DNA from: Thermoplasmata archaeon
Lineage (GTDB): Archaea > Thermoplasmatota > Thermoplasmata > Lutacidiplasmatales > UBA184
Direction of reading: 5' to 3'
DNA: 64,000 bases
Assembly (NCBI GenBank): GCA_022749815.1
Contig: JAKIWV010000001.1
Span: forward strand, 578,124 to 642,123
A program made the translations under genes and the position numbers. Each line of letters opens with the position of its first letter. The stretch's first letter is position 1. Of this stretch, positions 1 to 9,092 are shown piece after piece. The notes under the pieces were generated by a model. It had not been told where the DNA came from, searched no databases, and saw only the letters and a program-made list of their open reading frames with translations.

Positions 1-2
1 CG

Positions 3-806
3 GAGTGGCAGATCCTCGCTCTCGGGGCGTTCGCCGGATTGACCATCTTCCTCGGAATGCCGGTCGCGAGGGCGAGCGGCCTGTCCGACCGCACCCGGGC
101 GGCCCTCGCCGCGTTGGCGGTCGGGATCCTCCTGTTCCTGTTTGTCGACGTCCTGTCCAACGCGCACGGGATTGTGATCGCTGCGCTCGTTGGGTCCAAC
201 CCTTCCGCGACAAGGTCGGCGACCGCAGACCTCGTCCTGCTCTTGCTGGGGTTCGGCGTCGGGGTCATTTCCCTCCTCTACTTCGAACAGTGGTTCTCGC
301 GGAGGCTACGGACAGCGACGGGGGCAGCTCCAGGGGCCCGCAACGAGACGCTCGACCCGCTTCAGCTCTCGACGGTCATCGCGGTGGCGATCGGGCTGCA
401 CAACCTCTGCGAAGGCCTGGCCATCGGAGCCGCCTACGCCGCCGGTCTCCCCCTCGCGGTCGTCCTCGTCATCGGGTTCGCGATCCACAACTCCACGGAG
501 GGGTTCGGCATATTGGGCCCGGGCATGATGGCCCGCAGCCGCTATTCCCTCGCGCGGTTGACCGCCCTCGGCCTCGTCGGCGGGGGGCCGACCTTCCTCG
601 GGACGGTCGTGGGGAGCGTGTTCACCTCCAATCTCCTCTCCGTCCTGTTCTACGGGCTCGCGGCCGGGGCGATCCTGTACGTCGTGTTCCAGATGTCGCG
701 ACCCATGCTCGCACCCGCCACTCGCACCGTGGTCATTCAGTTCGTAGTCCTGGGATTCGCCCTGGGAGTAGTGACAGACTTCGTGGTGACGTTGGGCGGG
801 GCTTGA
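3..806 (+). CDS. ZIP-family metal transporter (5' partial; reading frame is open to the window edge)
   Basis: Multi-TM protein with HNLCEGLAIGAAYAAG and HNSTEGFGILGPGMM, typical ZIP histidine-rich TM motifs. In-frame codons upstream of the 39 TTG continue to position 3 (EWQILALGAFAG). Confidence 0.8.
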   Translation, partial: EWQILALGAFAGLTIFLGMPVARASGLSDRTRAALAALAVGILLFLFVDVLSNAHGIVIAALVGSNPSATRSATADLVLLLLGFGVGVISLLYFEQWFSRRLRTATGAAPGARNETLDPLQLSTVIAVAIGLHNLCEGLAIGAAYAAGLPLAVVLVIGFAIHNSTEGFGILGPGMMARSRYSLARLTALGLVGGGPTFLGTVVGSVFTSNLLSVLFYGLAAGAILYVVFQMSRPMLAPATRTVVIQFVVLGFALGVVTDFVVTLGGA

Positions 807-861
807 GGTTCCCCGTGTTTGGAGACGGGGACCGCTCCTCGTGGATCATGCGGGGGATGTA

Positions 862-878
862 AGGGCCCGCTGGGCCCT
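862..878. repeat. Perfect inverted repeat AGGGCCC-GCT-GGGCCCT downstream of the ZIP gene
   Basis: Read directly: 7-bp arms with a 3-nt loop; no T-tract follows. Confidence 0.5.
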
Positions 879-1108
879 ACCTTCTGGAGACCTTGGACTT
901 CGCTAACCCCGCCCGCGTGTGAGGCAGTCCTCCCAGATGGGGGCCGAAGGGGACGCAGGCAGCGAAAGGGGCTTCACGACGACCGCGAGAGTGGTCGCCT
1001 CCTTCAGGTGGCAAGGGCACCCTCGAGGGCCACAAAGACGGACGGCGACCGCGCCATCAGTTCAGGGGAGGTGGGCTCGAGCCCGACCGGGAGGACGGAG
1101 CGGGTCGA

Positions 1109-2959
1109 TCACGAGGCCAGCGGCGGACTCGAGGTCTCGGCGGCCCGGACCGGGGTCGGTGCAGTCGAGGGCCGGACCTTTGGTAGGGGCGGGTGGGGAG
1201 GACGGTCCGGCCACAGCGTCCGACGGAGCCAGTGACGGACGTCGTGGATGTACAGATTATCATACGGACACGCCTCGATGCACTCGCCAGCGCCGACGCA
1301 TTTGCCGCTCCGGAACTCCCCGGTCGCCTGCAGCTGGAGCGGCATGTCGACCAGCGCGACCGGGCAGGCCTTCGCGCAATCGTAGGTCGTGCAGGCCTGA
1401 CAGACGGTCCGGTCCTTCGCCTTGACCCGGAAGAAGCCCACCCAGGAGAACAACATGCTGAGAGAGCCCCAGTGGCAGAAGCCGGTCGTAGCGCAGTTGT
1501 AGTTGCCGACGTAGGGGATGGAAACGAACATCACGATCCAGAGCGTTCCAAAGTAGAACAGGAATGGGAGCAGGATCGTCGAGCTGGCGCCGTTGAGCAG
1601 GTGCAGGTACGGCAGGAGAGAGATGCCGACCAGCGAGACGAGCGCGAGGCTGGAAGTGACCGTGAAGGCGGTCGAGAACCGGCTGCCGAGGAACATCCGG
1701 CCGATGCGGGACGTTCGGTTGAACGTCGTCATCGCGGAGATCGTCGTACCCTGGAACATCATCGCCGCGCCGCACATTACCGAACAGATGGCCCGTCGGC
1801 CGAACAAGACGGAGAGCGAGCCGACGGCGACGTACATCAGCAGGATCCCGGCGAAGAAGCTCGTCATGAAGGGTCCGCCGGTCCGAAGTCCCATGCCCCA
1901 GCCGAGGACCGGCAGACTCGCCAAGGCGGCGTTGTGGAGCAAGGGGGTGGAGGTCCACATGCTCGGGATGTAGACGCCCGCGACCGCGTAGGCGCCCATC
2001 ATCAGCGCGAGACGTGCCTTCTGTTCTCGGTGCTTCAGGTCCCGGAATTTTGGCAGCACGAGAGCCCCCATCCCGATGCCCAAGAGGATGAGGAACCACG
2101 CCGAGATGGACACCGCGGCGAGGAACCAGAGCGCGTTGTAGAGGGCGTTCGCCACGACCGTCAGCGGGCTCCCGGCGAGGGGAAGGAAGGGAACGACTCC
2201 CAGGAAGGATGCTCCCCAAGTCTGTGCATCCAGGGTCGCGCCGAGGAATATCTCCGCCGCGACGATCGATAGCAGGAGCCGGAATGTCCAGAAGGCGTTG
2301 AACTGCCACAGGAGCCCGACCTCCCCGGCCCGTACCGGGCGCGGGAGTACGGCCAGCCCGAAGACTCCCAGTTCGAGAACTACGGAGACCGTGAGGAGGA
2401 CTGGGGAGCCGTAAGCGCTCCAGAGGAACAGCCCGGCCGCCACGATCGCGCCAGTTCCTACCAGCGACAGCAGGTAGCGGGACACGGGGAGGTCGATCTG
2501 GCGGTTCCGATACGCGAACAGGAGAATGTAGACGAACAGGGCCACGAGTCCGAACGAGAGTCCGTACAGCGCCGACGGGGCCCACCCAGCGGCGGGGATG
2601 GTCATCGGGGTGAGGAACAGGATCGCCGCTTGGAAGAGCAAAGGGATCCGGAACGCCGGCGAAATGGTTCGCCACAGAAGGAGAGTCAAGAGGGCCATCT
2701 CGGTCGAGGCGAGGATCAAGAACCCGGGGGAGGTGAGGGTCTGAGCCGCCACGGTCAACGCACCCGCCACCCCCAGCGGTGTCGCCCCAGTACCCGATAG
2801 ACGGCCTATCATCCAGCCGACCACGAGGTCCGCCGCGAGGGCTACCATCAACCCACGGGCGAGGGAAGAGGGTGGGTAGCGAGCTAGCGCGCCTGCCGTA
2901 GATGTCACGGGCTGTCGCCCTGGGGGTTTTTCAAAGCCTGCCATTCCCCCCCGGGGCAC
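1109..2959 (-). CDS. Multi-TM 4Fe-4S ferredoxin-type membrane protein (NapH/NosR-like)
   Basis: Many TM helices, then C-terminal CQACTTYDCAKACP and CVGAGECIEACPYDN, consistent with two 4Fe-4S clusters. Confidence 0.7.
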   Translation of the reverse strand: MPRGGMAGFEKPPGRQPVTSTAGALARYPPSSLARGLMVALAADLVVGWMIGRLSGTGATPLGVAGALTVAAQTLTSPGFLILASTEMALLTLLLWRTISPAFRIPLLFQAAILFLTPMTIPAAGWAPSALYGLSFGLVALFVYILLFAYRNRQIDLPVSRYLLSLVGTGAIVAAGLFLWSAYGSPVLLTVSVVLELGVFGLAVLPRPVRAGEVGLLWQFNAFWTFRLLLSIVAAEIFLGATLDAQTWGASFLGVVPFLPLAGSPLTVVANALYNALWFLAAVSISAWFLILLGIGMGALVLPKFRDLKHREQKARLALMMGAYAVAGVYIPSMWTSTPLLHNAALASLPVLGWGMGLRTGGPFMTSFFAGILLMYVAVGSLSVLFGRRAICSVMCGAAMMFQGTTISAMTTFNRTSRIGRMFLGSRFSTAFTVTSSLALVSLVGISLLPYLHLLNGASSTILLPFLFYFGTLWIVMFVSIPYVGNYNCATTGFCHWGSLSMLFSWVGFFRVKAKDRTVCQACTTYDCAKACPVALVDMPLQLQATGEFRSGKCVGAGECIEACPYDNLYIHDVRHWLRRTLWPDRPPHPPLPKVRPSTAPTPVRAAETSSPPLAS

Positions 2960-3043
2960 TTCCCATTGGATTCAGTGGTCGGATGCGGATAAATACGTTC
3001 CTCACCGCGGGCGAGATCGAGGGGCCGTTGAGCCGGCACGAGC

Positions 3044-4273
3044 CTACAACCCGCCATCGAAATCCCCTCCTGCCAGCACGTTTTGGCCGTAGTACTGCAA
3101 CCTTCCCAGCGAATCCTGGTTCCAGGTCACCAGCACGGCCGGGAGCGGCGCGTAGCCCAACGGCCCTCCGAGAGGTTGCGCGACGGTGGTGATCCACAGG
3201 AGGTAGGCCCCGAGCCATTCCGCTCCGTTCTTCGTGAGACCGCTCCCATACGCGGCCCCGACGTCCTGGTAGACGACCACGTACGAAAGGGTCGCCATCG
3301 GGTAGGTGTTCGTCCCGGGCTCGTCAACGAACGATATGTTCGGAGGTGCTCCCGTTTCCGGGGGAAGGGTCGGAATCGCCGCCGTGACCGCCGCGGTAGT
3401 GTTCGGCGCGGACGGCGACACGAAGCTGCCCGCCAGATTCTGCAGGCGCGCCCAGGACAGGTTTCCCTGCTGAGCGAGCGGCAGCTCGACGTATCCGATC
3501 CCTCCGGGTGTCGTCCTTATCGCGCTGACCATCCCGAGGCTCCCGGAGGCGGGGGTTCCCGAGGTCCACGCTGGGATCGCCGTCGTTCCCACCGTGCCGT
3601 TCCAGGCCGGGCTCGATCGGGACAGATAGCCCGTGAAGACCAGAGTACTTCCGCAGTCGCCGACGCAATAGATAGGAGTGATGGTGAGGCCCGAGGGGAG
3701 GGTGGTAGTCGGATTGAGCGACCTTATGGTGGGACTGTCCCACATCGTGATGTTCCCTAGGAAGATGGCGGCCAACACAGCCCCCGTAAGGTCGAGTCCG
3801 GAGGGAACGCCTGGAACATTGTACACCACGGTCGTGGCTTCGAGAGTGACCGGGAAAACCAGCGTTCTGGGGCCGAGCCCGGACGCCTGCGTCGAGCTCA
3901 GGGGGGTGTCCGTCGCCGCAAAGTCGACAGCCTTGGAGGCGAGTTGTTCGAGCCCCGTGCTGGCCCCGGAATAAGTAACCTTCGCGCAGACGGTCGTGTT
4001 GTACTCGGCCGACCAGGCCCGCATCGCAGGTGCGACTTGCACGGCGCCGGCCCCTGCCAGGGCGACCTTCCCGGCGCAGGTTTGGGGGGTGACAAAAGCT
4101 GGGGTCGGGGAAAACCACCCCGCCAGCCAGCCTCCGGTCACGACGAGAACGGCTACCGCTGCGACGATGACAATCGCCACCTTGGGCTGGGTGCGGGCGC
4201 CCTGAGCGATCCGGATGGCCTCATGGATGTCGTCGGACGGAAGGGCCGCGACGGGCACCCGCGAGCCATTCAT
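3044..4273 (-). CDS. pstS: Phosphate ABC transporter substrate-binding protein (PstS-like)
   Basis: N-terminal TM/signal helix, then AGAVQVAPAMRAWSAEY, YSGASTGLEQLASKAVDFAATDTPLS and FLGNITMWDSPTIRSLNP. Start chosen at MNGSRVPVA. Confidence 0.8.
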   Translation of the reverse strand: MNGSRVPVAALPSDDIHEAIRIAQGARTQPKVAIVIVAAVAVLVVTGGWLAGWFSPTPAFVTPQTCAGKVALAGAGAVQVAPAMRAWSAEYNTTVCAKVTYSGASTGLEQLASKAVDFAATDTPLSSTQASGLGPRTLVFPVTLEATTVVYNVPGVPSGLDLTGAVLAAIFLGNITMWDSPTIRSLNPTTTLPSGLTITPIYCVGDCGSTLVFTGYLSRSSPAWNGTVGTTAIPAWTSGTPASGSLGMVSAIRTTPGGIGYVELPLAQQGNLSWARLQNLAGSFVSPSAPNTTAAVTAAIPTLPPETGAPPNISFVDEPGTNTYPMATLSYVVVYQDVGAAYGSGLTKNGAEWLGAYLLWITTVAQPLGGPLGYAPLPAVLVTWNQDSLGRLQYYGQNVLAGGDFDGGL

Positions 4274-4554
4274 GGGAACTCGGTCCTTCGTGCCAGGAGG
4301 CAAGAAGCCGGGTCCTCTCGGGACCAATCCTGTTTCCGGCTGGCCCACGCCGGAAATCCGAGCGAATTGAACACCACGTTCCGCTTTCCTGCCCCGGTAC
4401 TGTCTACGGCCGCCAGAGCCTCCCGGCCACCTTCACGGTTAGAATGCGTCGCGACCCCTAATGAGGGTTCGCTAGATTTGCATCTGCGAGGGCCCGGAAC
4501 CTGACTCCGGGCTGAGCAAGACTCCAAATTCCCCCTGACCCCTCTTACGTCACG

Positions 4555-5061
4555 ATGGCCACGGGAGCCTCCAGACTCCGCACCGCCTGGAATCGCCGAA
4601 AATCCGCCCTCCTGTGGGCGGCGGTCGGAGTAGCCGCGGTCCTGCTCGCGGCGCTGATCGGGGCCCGGCTCCTCCAAGGGGCCTCTTCGGCTCCCCGCCA
4701 CTTTTCGTTTTCATTCACACCGCCGAGCTGTGGCTGTTCCAAGCTCACCCAGACAACGTATGCCTTCCCAGCGCGAGCGACGGTCGACTTCAGCTGGTGG
4801 GTGACCTGGACTGGCTCCAACGCTAGCGTCCAGCTTACCGTCGCCGAGTCGGACGGCACGTTGGTTTATGAGGCGTTGTCAGAGTACCAGCAAGGGAATC
4901 CATTCAACCCTAACGTCACGTGGGGCCAGGGGGGTGCCGGCACGTTCCCGGGGTACGGTTCGCCGTTCACCTTCGCGATCTCCGTGATCTCGTTGGCGTA
5001 TTTCCTGCCCCCCAATACGTCGGTTTGGGTCAACGGCACGTATACGACGCCGTTGCTGTGA
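4555..5061 (+). CDS. Small membrane-anchored extracytoplasmic protein
   Basis: N-terminal RRKSALLWAAVGVAAVLLAALIGARLL TM anchor, then a Thr/Ser/Asn-rich beta-type domain. Confidence 0.65.
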   Translation: MATGASRLRTAWNRRKSALLWAAVGVAAVLLAALIGARLLQGASSAPRHFSFSFTPPSCGCSKLTQTTYAFPARATVDFSWWVTWTGSNASVQLTVAESDGTLVYEALSEYQQGNPFNPNVTWGQGGAGTFPGYGSPFTFAISVISLAYFLPPNTSVWVNGTYTTPLL

Positions 5062-5222
5062 ACCAGAACGATGGGTCGGAACCGGAAGCTATGCGGTTCC
5101 TTGGAGCCTCCGGAGCGACTTCCCCCGCGCCGGGCAATCTACACCGGTGGATACCAGTCCACCGGCGCGCCGCACGGGGCGGCAGGTTCGGTCGTTGAAT
5201 CAGCAACCGCCGCTCGCCCCGG

Positions 5223-6167
5223 GTGGAGCGAGTTGGCACGCGAAGGAATCCCACGAGTTCAACCATGGGAGGATGTCAAAAAGTTCGTAAGCTCCGCCGC
5301 CTAGCGGCCGGCGTGCCGGTCGCTCCGACAGGCCGTCGCGTCGACGTGCACGTGCATCTCAGCCGGTACTGGCCGGACCTTGCGCGGAACTCCTACCGAC
5401 CCGACCTGGAGTTCACGGTGCCTTCGTTGCTGAAGGAACTGGACGCTCAGTCGATCGGTTTTGCGGTGCTCCTTCAGCTCTACTCCAATCCGACCCCGGC
5501 CGGGGTCCTTCGCGAGGGGGAGGAGATGTTCGCGAAGAGCGCGGGTCGATTGCTGAAGACCGTGACCATCGATCCCACGCAGGGCGAGACCGTGGTCCAT
5601 GACACCGTCGCTCTATGGGAGCGTGCTCGGGACCTCGTCGCTATCAAACTGTATCCGGGCTATCGGTCGTTCTACCCCCACGACCCGCGCCTCCACCCGG
5701 TGTACGAGTACGCCCACAAGGCGGGGATCCCGGTCATCCTCCACCAGGGGGACACGCTCGACCCCGATGGGCACGTGAAGTACGCACGACCGCTCGAGGC
5801 CGACGAGGTGGCGGTCCGGTTCCGGGACGTTCGCTTCGTACTGTGCCACCTCGGGAACCCCTGGGTCGAGGAACTGGCCGAGGTCGTGTACAAGAACGCG
5901 AACGTGTACACGGACACGTCGGGATTGCTCGCCAACCCTCGGGTCCCCTACTTCGCGGAGATGATGCGCCGCGCCCAGCGGAGACTCACCAACGCCCTCG
6001 CGACGATTGGCGACTGTCACCGGGTGCTCTACGGGTCCGACTGGCCGCTGGAATCGATCGAGACGGCGGTTCAGCTGATCACGGGGCTGGATCTCTCGCC
6101 CGAGGACCAGGAGAGGATCCTCGGGGGGAACGCGAGAGCCTTGTTCCGAATCGACCCGCCGGCGTGA
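5223..6167 (+). CDS. Amidohydrolase family (TIM-barrel) protein
   Basis: VDVHVHL metal motif, GIPVILHQGD, FVLCHLGNPWVEE and LYGSDWPLE. The true start may be slightly downstream. Confidence 0.75.
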   Translation: MERVGTRRNPTSSTMGGCQKVRKLRRLAAGVPVAPTGRRVDVHVHLSRYWPDLARNSYRPDLEFTVPSLLKELDAQSIGFAVLLQLYSNPTPAGVLREGEEMFAKSAGRLLKTVTIDPTQGETVVHDTVALWERARDLVAIKLYPGYRSFYPHDPRLHPVYEYAHKAGIPVILHQGDTLDPDGHVKYARPLEADEVAVRFRDVRFVLCHLGNPWVEELAEVVYKNANVYTDTSGLLANPRVPYFAEMMRRAQRRLTNALATIGDCHRVLYGSDWPLESIETAVQLITGLDLSPEDQERILGGNARALFRIDPPA

Positions 6168-6292
6168 CGGGGCCCATCTCCTCCCGCGCGGGAAGGTTGC
6201 GCAGGGTGCAACGTGGGCGGCCGCCCCAGACTTGATATTCGCTCCCGCGTCCGGTAGCTCACTGCTTCCCGGCTGAGGACCGGTCGTTCTTC

Positions 6293-7219
6293 ATGGCGCG
6301 TACGTTCGAGGTCGCCCTCACTCGAGCGCCGGTCTTCTTCGAGCCGGTGCCTCCCTCGCTTCGCACCCGGCCGGACCGGGTCGACGCGTACTTCGAGGAA
6401 TTGGCGAACCGGCTCAGGTCGATCGACGCCCTGGACGCGATCGATGTTCCGGAGCTGATCGATGAGAACCACGATGGACGACCGTATTACCGGACCGCCG
6501 ACCCCCGTCAGATCGGTCGGCAGCTGGCGGACCGCGTCCAGCGGACCGTCGTCGTCAACAAGGTCGTCGCTCACCTCTCTTCAGAGGCGGCGCTGGCCGA
6601 CTGGGCTCGGGAGACGCTCGCGGCCGGGATCCGGCACGTCGTCCTTGTGGGCGGGTCGAGCCGGTACATTCCGTATCCGGGGCCGCCGGTCATTGAAGCC
6701 GACCGGACCTGCGCCGGGATCCTTCGGGAGCAAGGGGGCCACCTGGGGAACATCGCGATCCCCCAGCGACAGGGGGAAGCGCACCGGATGCTCGCGAAGA
6801 CGAGAGCCGGCGCGTCCTTCTTCACGACCCAGATCCTGTTCGACAGCGAGAGCTTGCGACGGACGCTCCGGGACTACGACGCGCTCTGTCAGAAAGCGGG
6901 AATCCCAGCGGCGGCGGTTCTGCTGAGCTTCGCGCCGCTGGCCGACGAGACCGATGCCGAGTTCGTACGCTGGCTCGGGGCCGATATTCCGGAAGCGGCC
7001 GAGCGCTGGATACTGAACGGGGATGAAAGCTCCGCCGGTGCCCGCGCCATCGAGCATGCTCGGCGGGTATGGACGGAGACCCGGACGGGAGCCGACGCCG
7101 ATGGACTCGGCCTCGCGCTCGGGATCAACGTGGAACAGTTAACCCAGCGTCACCTCGACGTCGCGCTGCGGATGCTCGCCGAGCTGTCGACCGTCGTGGC
7201 AACGCCGTCCGCTGGTTGA
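6293..7219 (+). CDS. Methylenetetrahydrofolate reductase-like protein
   Basis: FEPVPPSLRTRP N-terminus, HVVLVGGSSRYIPYPGP, GNIAIPQRQGEAHRMLAKTRAGASFFTTQILFD typical of the MTHFR fold. Confidence 0.75.
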   Translation: MARTFEVALTRAPVFFEPVPPSLRTRPDRVDAYFEELANRLRSIDALDAIDVPELIDENHDGRPYYRTADPRQIGRQLADRVQRTVVVNKVVAHLSSEAALADWARETLAAGIRHVVLVGGSSRYIPYPGPPVIEADRTCAGILREQGGHLGNIAIPQRQGEAHRMLAKTRAGASFFTTQILFDSESLRRTLRDYDALCQKAGIPAAAVLLSFAPLADETDAEFVRWLGADIPEAAERWILNGDESSAGARAIEHARRVWTETRTGADADGLGLALGINVEQLTQRHLDVALRMLAELSTVVATPSAG

Positions 7220-8082
7220 ACGCCGCGCCCGTCGACCGCCTCCCGGCGGAACACCAGGCAGTAGTGATGGTGGTAGTTCGGCACGAAGGTAGATGGGCAT
7301 CCCCAGATTCCGAGAGGTTTCGAATCCTGACACCAGATTCGCTCTCCCTGGAACCGGAGGGGCGGACGGTCTAGCGCACGGGCCAGGTCCCAGGCGAGGG
7401 TTCGAATCTGCCCATTCACGTCCCGGAGGTTCTGTGCGACGGCCACCAGATACGCACCGGGCTCGAGCAACCGGCCGGCCGCCCTTAGCACCCCGACGGT
7501 CGCCCTCAGGAACGCATCGTAGTCGTGGAGGTTTCCGAGGTCCCGGGGGTCGGAGGAGTACGTCGTGGCGAGGCCGAGAGCGGCCCGGTCCCGCTGCGCC
7601 GAGCGGGACCCTCCTCGGCTCTTGCTGAGCATGTCCCAGTACGGGGGCGAGGTCAGCACCAGTTGGACCGGCGGGAGCCGGTCGCGTGTCCAGAGGGCTT
7701 CGAGTTCTGTCGCGTCCGCGACGATCACTCGGGCCGTCGCCCCTCCCGGGGGCGACAGGTCACGGACCCGATCCTCGGCCAACCTGGCGAACATCGGGTT
7801 GATCTCGAGGCCGATGGCATTCCGTCGGTTCCGGAGCGCCGCGACGAGCGTTGACCCGGTGCCCGCGAAAGGGTCCAGGACCCACTCCCCCTTCCGGGTG
7901 AAGAAGCGGATGAATCCCTCGCAGAGCTCCTCCGGGAACTTCGCGGGATGCGACCGCTCCGAGGGCGTCCGGCGGGGAGGGTTGGCCACGAACCACGACT
8001 TCGTGAACCGGATCCATTCCGTTCCTGTGAGGTCGTTGAGACGGCGACGAGCGGGGAACGGATGGGCACCGGGAGGGGCCAT
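7150..8082 (-). CDS. DNA methyltransferase (SAM-dependent, TSPPYW type)
   Basis: Motif I DPFAGTGSTLVAALRNRRNAIGLEINP; motif IV TSPPYWDML. Start at MAPPGAHPF. The 3' end overlaps the convergent MTHFR-like gene. Confidence 0.8.
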   Translation of the reverse strand: MAPPGAHPFPARRRLNDLTGTEWIRFTKSWFVANPPRRTPSERSHPAKFPEELCEGFIRFFTRKGEWVLDPFAGTGSTLVAALRNRRNAIGLEINPMFARLAEDRVRDLSPPGGATARVIVADATELEALWTRDRLPPVQLVLTSPPYWDMLSKSRGGSRSAQRDRAALGLATTYSSDPRDLGNLHDYDAFLRATVGVLRAAGRLLEPGAYLVAVAQNLRDVNGQIRTLAWDLARALDRPPLRFQGERIWCQDSKPLGIWGCPSTFVPNYHHHYCLVFRREAVDGRGVQPADGVATTVDSSASIRSATSR

Positions 8083-8108
8083 GCCGGGGGTCAAGCGATG
8101 CCAAGGAA

Positions 8109-8134
8109 AAAGCCCCCGGTGACCGCCGGGGCTA
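8109..8134 (-). terminator. Hairpin plus T-run (intrinsic-like) at the end of the HAD gene
   Basis: Minus strand reads TAGCCCCGGCGGTCACCGGGGGCTTTTTCC: GC-rich stem followed by five Ts, next to the HAD stop codon. Confidence 0.5.
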
Positions 8135-8911
8135 CCGGGACAGCAGACGTTCGGCGAGTTCCGGGAGGGCCCCGAGCCGGTTGACCTGGTACTCTGAAAC
8201 GAGCGGCTCGAGCGGTGTAGGCGCGAAGAGCCGGCGGTAGGCTTCTCCGTACGCGTGGGCGCCCGTGTACATGATCGCGGCCCGGAGGCCGGCGGCGCGT
8301 GCCCCTTGGACGTCGGACCACCCATCCCCCACGTGTACGGCGCGCTCGCGACGCGTGGAGAGCATTCCCAAACAATGCCAGAAGATCTCCGGCGCCGGCT
8401 TGGCCCACGGGAGCTGGTCGCTGAACGCCCACGCCTCGATGAAGTGGCCGATTCCGGCCCCGTCCAGCTTCTTCTGGAGCGCGTCCCCGGGTTCTCCCAC
8501 GCTGTTGGAGATCACCCCGAGGCGAAACCCCCGAGCCTGAAGTGCGCCGAGCGCCTCAACGGCTCCCGGCGAAATGAGAAAGGGGGTTTTCTCGACCAGG
8601 TCCGCGAGGGCCCGGCCAAGTTCGAGCGGTCGCGGGACGCGACCAGTTTTTCGCGCCGCGTGGATCGCCTGGAGTCCCAAAGACATCGAGACACCTTCGT
8701 GAGCCGCGCGGGCGGCTTCGATGCGCACCTCCTCCGCCGCTCGGAGGGCATCGTGCAGCGGCGGGTGTCTCGAGCGGGAAGATCGTGGCCAGCGGTCGAG
8801 GACCCGGGCCACGGTGTCGAGCTGGGCGGCCATATACCGCTCCTCCTCGGCCGGTTCGAGGTAGGCCAGGGTGTGCCACACGTCGAAGAGGACGGCCCTC
8901 GGTTCCGGCAC
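8132..8911 (-). CDS. HAD-superfamily hydrolase
   Basis: AVLFDVWHTLAYLEP, LGVISNSVGEPG, AKPAPEIFWHCL, AVHVGDGWSDVQGARAAGL. Confidence 0.85.
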   Translation of the reverse strand: MPEPRAVLFDVWHTLAYLEPAEEERYMAAQLDTVARVLDRWPRSSRSRHPPLHDALRAAEEVRIEAARAAHEGVSMSLGLQAIHAARKTGRVPRPLELGRALADLVEKTPFLISPGAVEALGALQARGFRLGVISNSVGEPGDALQKKLDGAGIGHFIEAWAFSDQLPWAKPAPEIFWHCLGMLSTRRERAVHVGDGWSDVQGARAAGLRAAIMYTGAHAYGEAYRRLFAPTPLEPLVSEYQVNRLGALPELAERLLSR

Positions 8912-9092
8912 CTAGCGCATCCTGGGAAGCCCGCGGGCGGGACCCCCGACGTCCGCGGCAGGGAATCGGGCCGAGGGCATTTCGGCTCTGGTGAGGGATG
9001 CTCCCGGGTCCGGCATCCTCCGCAGCCCCGCAGACCGTCGCCCGGCGGGCATCGGCCTCCACCCCCGCGGGGAGTCCCGGGGCCGGAGGTGC

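Noticed and set aside
5-862. Long Arg/Pro-rich ORFs antisense or out of frame to genes (e.g. 5-862, 1193-2272, 1260-2675, 16188-17384, 33746-35239, 39859-41526, 41748-43388)
   Set aside because: Typical spurious ORFs of high-GC DNA: low-complexity Arg/Gly/Pro translations overlapping well-supported genes.
7394-7411. T-loop-like AGGGTTCGAATCTGCCC, possible tRNA
   Set aside because: No acceptor, D or anticodon arms can be folded around it, and it lies inside the methyltransferase coding region.
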